Below, one piece after another: positions 60,706 through 64,000 of a stretch of 64,000 nucleotides of DNA; positions within the stretch are counted from its first letter, which is position 1, and each line of letters starts with the position of its first letter. The notes under the pieces are model-generated. The model saw nothing but the letters and a program-made list of their open reading frames with translations, did not search any database and was not told the DNA's origin. Source of the DNA: SZUA-430 sp964483585. GTDB lineage: Bacteria; Pseudomonadota; Alphaproteobacteria; Micropepsales; Micropepsaceae. The stretch covers positions 1-64,000 of the forward strand of contig CAZABH010000010.1 in assembly GCA_964483585.1 (NCBI GenBank), given 5' to 3'. Position numbers and translations under genes: made by a program.

Positions 60706-61557
60706 TCATTTCGCCTCGTTCAGGGTCCAATCATAGTCATAGCCGTCGATGTCGCTGATCCTGTCGAGCTGTTGGCGAAGGGCGGGTGCTGCGTACTGCG
60801 ATACGTGACGGATGATGTCGGCATCGGTTTTGCCGAAATCGTCCCGGTACCATTGCCATATGCGGGACAGGGTGAGGCGGCCGTTCTTCACGCTGACGCC
60901 GCGCGGATGGTTCACGAAGCTGCGGGCGCCTTCATCGAGCATGGTCTCGAGGTTCCCGGGTGTGAAGGGGCGGGTGCCGAGGTTCGGACAGCCGATCGAA
61001 GCGCAATTGACTGCGTAGTGGATGCGTGGGTCCTTCCATTGCTTACGCAGGATGTTGTGCTCTACGTCGTCGAGCGAGAGCGACTTGCCCTCGACGATCA
61101 TGTTCTTCTGTTTCCACGGGCCGATGGTGAACAGGCCGCCGAGCGAGATGTCGCGAATGGACTTGACCGGGTAATGGGCCAGAACGATGTCGATGGTCTT
61201 GGCATTGTAGAGATTGATCCAGAAGGCCATCTGCGCGTCACGTGGCAGGCGGCTGACGGGTGTGGCTTCGAGTGCCTTTATGTATTGGGTGAGGCTGTTC
61301 CGATCGGCGGGGGTGACACGGCCATAGGCGAAGAGGTTCAGTCCATCCGGGCGTGTCACGATGTAGCGCGAGAGGATGAGGCCCCAAGGCCCGTGGTCCG
61401 TTTCCATCTCGAGAGCGGCTCCGGTTGATGTTGGTGTGCTTGCCGCGACATCGCCGGGCAGGGCTGCCACGGTGAGCCATAGCAGAACTGCGGCAAGCAT
61501 TGTGCCTCGATGCAGAGGATTGGGGCTCGTGGCGTTCATCTTTTTTTTCGTAGACAT
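60706..61557 (-). CDS. DUF547 exported protein
   Basis: This is a 283-residue protein with a signal peptide (MLAAVLLWLTVAALPGDVAAS) and the DUF547 core: MAFWINLYNAKTIDIVLAHYPV, GPWKQKNMIVEGKSLSLDDVEHNILRKQWKDPRIHYAVNCASIGCPNL. The two Cys in NCASIGCPN and the His/Asp residues are conserved in the family. The biochemical role is unknown; a periplasmic hydrolase- or transglutaminase-like function has been suggested for the family by fold. It is first in a run of three minus-strand genes. Confidence 0.88.
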   Translation of the reverse strand: MSTKKKMNATSPNPLHRGTMLAAVLLWLTVAALPGDVAASTPTSTGAALEMETDHGPWGLILSRYIVTRPDGLNLFAYGRVTPADRNSLTQYIKALEATPVSRLPRDAQMAFWINLYNAKTIDIVLAHYPVKSIRDISLGGLFTIGPWKQKNMIVEGKSLSLDDVEHNILRKQWKDPRIHYAVNCASIGCPNLGTRPFTPGNLETMLDEGARSFVNHPRGVSVKNGRLTLSRIWQWYRDDFGKTDADIIRHVSQYAAPALRQQLDRISDIDGYDYDWTLNEAK

Positions 61558-61695
61558 GCTCTGGGGTCCTGGTCGGGGCTTGCGGGCAGCTTGTTTACGA
61601 TCCGGGGTGGCGGCCTGGTTACATTACGCTTTTGGCCCTGAGGTTGGTTCTTGAGGCAACGGCCGGAGGTGATCGGCGCCCCCAGTTGTGGTGAA

Positions 61696-61724
61696 TTGAC
61701 TTTGGCGCCTGGAATCCATATAAG
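61696..61724 (+). promoter_or_regulatory. sigma70-type promoter of rpmH
   Basis: TTGACT (61696-61701) and TATAAG (61719-61724) with 17-base spacing, about 40 bases before the rpmH start. It is one of the best consensus promoters in the window. Confidence 0.75.
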
Positions 61725-61765
61725 CCGCCCCTCCCGTCGGTTCGCAGAGATCAAGGACTTCAGCC

Positions 61766-61900
61766 GTGAAGCGCACATATCAGCCCTCGAAGCTTGTCAG
61801 AAAGCGCCGCCACGGGTTCCGTTCACGTTCGGCAACGGGAAATGGCCGCAAAGTGCTGGCCAATCGCCGCGCCCACGGCCGCAAGCGCCTGTCGGCCTAG
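61766..61900 (+). CDS. rpmH: 50S ribosomal protein L34
   Basis: The 44-residue product MKRTYQPSKLVRKRRHGF plus RSRSATGNGRKVLANRRAH and GRKRLSA is L34 without doubt. It uses a GTG start (61766), with AAGGA 8 bases upstream. It is followed by rnpA, yidD and yidC, the standard order. Confidence 0.98.
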   Translation: MKRTYQPSKLVRKRRHGFRSRSATGNGRKVLANRRAHGRKRLSA

Positions 61901-61950
61901 TTCCCTTATCCAAGTTGGCGCCCGATAATCCCGCTTCGTCTGCGGTCAAA

Positions 61951-62304
61951 ATGTCGCGCCTTCAAAAGCGTGCTGATTTCCTGCGCCTTGCCCGGGGGCA
62001 GCGCCACTCGACGGAGGGGCTCGTCCTTCAGATGCAGCCGAACCCTGATGATGGGGAGAGGTTGCGTGCAGGGTTCACCGCCACAAAAAAACTGGGAAAT
62101 GCGGTTGTGCGCAACCGTACAAAGCGTCGGTTGCGCGAGGTCGCGCGTCTTGTGCTTCCACTTTTTGCGAAACCCGGATTTGACTATGTGCTAATCGGGC
62201 GCGAAGCAACCGCTTCGAGGCCGTTCACGCTGCTTGTGGAGGACTTGAAGCGGGCGCTTGCCCGCGTGCACGCAGCCCGACCGAGGAAGGCAGACAAGGA
62301 ATGA
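61951..62304 (+). CDS. rnpA: ribonuclease P protein component
   Basis: This is a 117-residue basic protein with the RNA-binding signature FTATKKLGNAVVRNRTKRRLREVAR. It helps RNase P RNA remove the 5' leader of tRNAs. The start ATG 61951 matches the family (MSRLQKRADFLRLAR). It is 50 bases after rpmH and overlaps yidD by 4 bases (ATGA). Confidence 0.96.
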   Translation: MSRLQKRADFLRLARGQRHSTEGLVLQMQPNPDDGERLRAGFTATKKLGNAVVRNRTKRRLREVARLVLPLFAKPGFDYVLIGREATASRPFTLLVEDLKRALARVHAARPRKADKE

Positions 62305-62600
62305 CGGCGACAGCGCTCGTGTCGAGATGCGCGAAGATCCTGCTCAAGCTGCCGATCCTGGCCTACCGGCTGGGTATCTCACCTTGGCTGGGGCGACATT
62401 GCAGATTCGAGCCGTCCTGTTCGGTGTATGCGCTCGAGGCGATTGAGCGGCATGGTCCGCTTGCGGGGCTCTGGCTTGCCGTGCGACGGCTTTCGCGTTG
62501 CCATCCCGTGACGTGGCTGGGTGGCGCTCATGGCTATGACCCCGTTCCCGAAACATCCTGTTCCCACCACACCCATTCCCCGACCGGTAGACAAGAATGA
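62301..62600 (+). CDS. yidD: membrane protein insertion efficiency factor YidD
   Basis: This is a 99-residue protein with an amphipathic N-terminal helix (AKILLKLPILAYRLGISPWL) and the YidD Cys/Pro signature CRFEPSCSVYALEAIERHG with the later SRCHP. It aids YidC-dependent insertion. It overlaps both rnpA and yidC by 4 bases (ATGA each). Confidence 0.95.
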   Translation: MTATALVSRCAKILLKLPILAYRLGISPWLGRHCRFEPSCSVYALEAIERHGPLAGLWLAVRRLSRCHPVTWLGGAHGYDPVPETSCSHHTHSPTGRQE

Positions 62601-64000
62601 ACGGCAACCGACCTGATTCCCGCAACTACCTCATTGCGCTTGCGTTGAGCGCCGGTGTGCTCCTGCTTTGGCATTTCCTGTTCATCGCGCCGATGGCCGA
62701 GCGGCAAAGGCTTGCGGCGGAACGGGCGGCAGAAGCCATGAAGCTTGCAGAGGGTGACGGTGCGCCAGCACCGGGTTCAGTGCCGTCCCAGGCCGTGGTC
62801 CCTGGAGGATCCGGTGCGACGGGTGCCTTGAGGGTGCAGTCGCGCGAGGTGGCGCTTGCCTCGGGCGGTGCGCGCGTCGCGTTCGAGAACGACAAGGTTG
62901 ACGGCTCCATCCGGTTGACCGGTGCCCAGATCGACAATCTGAGGCTCAAGCAGTATCGCGAGACGCTGGATCCGACCAGCGACGAGGTAGTCTTCCTGAC
63001 CCCGCGCGGCACTGCCAGTGCCACTTTCGCGGAAACAGGATGGGTTGCGGCGCCGGGCTCGCAGACGCGGGTTCCTGATGCGGAGAGCGTCTGGACGTCC
63101 AGCGGGCAGGCGCTCGGACCGGGCAGGCCCGTGACGCTGACGTGGGACAATGGGCAGGGCCTGGTCTTCATCCGGCGCATTGCGATCGACGACAATTACA
63201 TGTTCACCGTGACAGACGGCGTCCAGAACAACACGGGCATGCCTGTCACGCTGTTCCCCTATGCGATCGCTACACGCGAGGGCGAGCCCAAGCATACACC
63301 GCAATGGACGTTGCATGAAGGGTTGTTCGGTGTCCTGTCGGGGTTGCTCGAGAAGTACACCTACGCCGATCTCAGGGATGCGAAGGATCCCGAGGCGAAA
63401 TTCGAAGGCAAGGGTGGCTGGCTTGGGATCACGGACAAGTACTGGATGCTGACGGTCGTGCCGCCACAGGAAGAAACGTTCACGGGCCGGTTCTCGATTG
63501 CGCGAGAGCGCCAGGGCGAAGTGTTCCGCGCCGACTATCTGCTTGGCCCGCGCAACGTCGCGGCTGGTGGGACGACCAACGTGACGCATCATGTCTTCGC
63601 TGGCGCCAAGATCGTGTCACTTGTGGAGGACTATCAGCAGAAGCTTGGTATCTTCCGCTACGAGATGACGATTGACTGGGGTTGGTTCTCGTTTTTCACC
63701 TATTGGATCTTCAAGGCCCTGGACGTCATCAACCATCAGGTTGGCAATTTTGGTATCGCGATCATCATCCTGACGATCATCGTGAAGCTGATCTTCTATC
63801 CGCTTGCCAACGCGTCCTATGTCTCGATGACGAAGCTGAAGAAGATCCAGCCCGAGATGCAGGCGCTGCAGCAGACCTACAAGGAAGACAAGGCCAAGAT
63901 GCAGCAGGAGCTGATCGCGCTTTATCGGCGCGAGAAGGTCAATCCGTTCATGGGTTGCATCCCGATCCTCCTGCAGATCCCGATCTTCTTCTCGCTCTAC
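62597..64000 (+). CDS. yidC: membrane protein insertase YidC (3' truncated by window)
   Basis: The first 468 codons are present. It starts with ATG 62597 overlapping the yidD stop, TM1 (NYLIALALSAGVLLLWHFLFIAP), a large periplasmic beta-domain (about 50-370), then TM2 and the conserved insertase core (GNFGIAIIILTIIVKLIFYPL, MTKLKKIQPEMQALQQTYKEDK, NPFMGCIPILLQIPIFFSLY) where the sequence ends. It inserts proteins into the inner membrane with Sec or alone. Proteobacterial YidC proteins are about 600 residues, so roughly a fifth is missing. Confidence 0.97.
   Translation, partial: MNGNRPDSRNYLIALALSAGVLLLWHFLFIAPMAERQRLAAERAAEAMKLAEGDGAPAPGSVPSQAVVPGGSGATGALRVQSREVALASGGARVAFENDKVDGSIRLTGAQIDNLRLKQYRETLDPTSDEVVFLTPRGTASATFAETGWVAAPGSQTRVPDAESVWTSSGQALGPGRPVTLTWDNGQGLVFIRRIAIDDNYMFTVTDGVQNNTGMPVTLFPYAIATREGEPKHTPQWTLHEGLFGVLSGLLEKYTYADLRDAKDPEAKFEGKGGWLGITDKYWMLTVVPPQEETFTGRFSIARERQGEVFRADYLLGPRNVAAGGTTNVTHHVFAGAKIVSLVEDYQQKLGIFRYEMTIDWGWFSFFTYWIFKALDVINHQVGNFGIAIIILTIIVKLIFYPLANASYVSMTKLKKIQPEMQALQQTYKEDKAKMQQELIALYRREKVNPFMGCIPILLQIPIFFSLY

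Noticed and set aside
59955..60758. 267-codon plus-strand frame opposite the TVP38 gene
   Set aside because: Polar, Asp/Glu/Gln/Arg-rich antisense product with no motif; the minus-strand membrane protein is clear.
61558..61765. Replication origin near rpmH
   Set aside because: rpmH-rnpA-yidC can lie near oriC, but no dnaA gene and no cluster of TTATCCACA-type boxes are visible here.
1..64000. CRISPR array, prophage or integrated element
   Set aside because: No regularly spaced direct repeats, integrase, transposase or phage structural genes were seen. The single tRNA has no adjacent integrase or duplicated 3' end.

Overview
The window is GC-rich, gene-dense DNA from an alphaproteobacterial chromosome. 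The evidence for that class is: a Caulobacter-type flp/cpa/tad pilus locus with TTA[AG]-N7-TTA[AG]-like (CtrA-style) boxes; the order kdsB-pheA / nudC / small SRP RNA / dnaX-ybaB-recR; a CycM-like membrane-anchored cytochrome c; and rpmH-rnpA-yidD-yidC. I cannot assign an order or genus from sequence alone. No phage, CRISPR array or complete insertion sequence is visible. Both ends cut a gene (a FadB/FadJ-type protein at the left, yidC at the right).

Layout. 1-8.9 kb: acyl-CoA genes (3-hydroxyacyl-CoA dehydrogenase end, alpha/beta hydrolase, double hot-dog thioesterase, alpha-methylacyl-CoA racemase, thiolase), two tandem secreted paralogues, a double retropepsin-like protein and a TetR regulator with a clear palindrome upstream. 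9-18 kb: an acyl-CoA dehydrogenase divergent from a cytochrome P450 plus cyclase pair, then a biotin-dependent carboxylase cluster (alpha subunit, citronellyl-CoA-dehydrogenase-like enzyme, small membrane protein, beta subunit). The cluster looks like the acyclic terpene (Atu) or leucine (Liu) type, and I favour Atu. 18-21 kb: S9 peptidase, a 57-residue membrane protein, TesB thioesterase. 21.4-38.1 kb: Tad pilus locus with a large HAMP/coiled-coil membrane protein, TadE-like pseudopilins, a TadG-like von Willebrand protein, CpaC-N-like protein, Flp pilin, CpaA, B, C, D, E, F, TadB, TadC and a TPR lipoprotein. 38.2-48.7 kb: orphan TAXI-type binding protein, M17 aminopeptidase, GhrA-like reductase, cytochrome c, kdsB, pheA, nudC, SRP RNA, dnaX, ybaB, recR. 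48.7-61.6 kb: TetR with tandem operators and a divergent membrane protein, an atypical crotonase, TrmO, tRNA-Arg(ACG), OmpA-like lipoprotein, P1 peptidase and gamma-glutamyltransferase, glucokinase with a histidine kinase, and a TVP38/flavin disulfide reductase-like/DUF547 run. 61.7-64 kb: rpmH, rnpA, yidD, yidC.

How they work together. The left third reads as an accessory catabolic island for branched or terpenoid acyl chains: P450 oxidation, CoA-ester dehydrogenation, carboxylation, racemisation, thiolysis and two thioesterases. TetR control is plausible because one palindrome type occurs at two places. The middle is a nearly complete Tad pilus machine in which pilin, peptidase and assembly genes appear to have separate promoters. 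The right half is mostly housekeeping (DNA replication and repair, protein targeting and insertion, aromatic amino acid and LPS precursor synthesis). Points most worth a second look are the cysteine-rich insert in the TadG-like protein, the tip-less HAMP protein beside the pilus genes, the tandem TetR operator, a C-rich anti-Shine-Dalgarno-like intergenic element, and a head-to-head gene pair whose start codons overlap.
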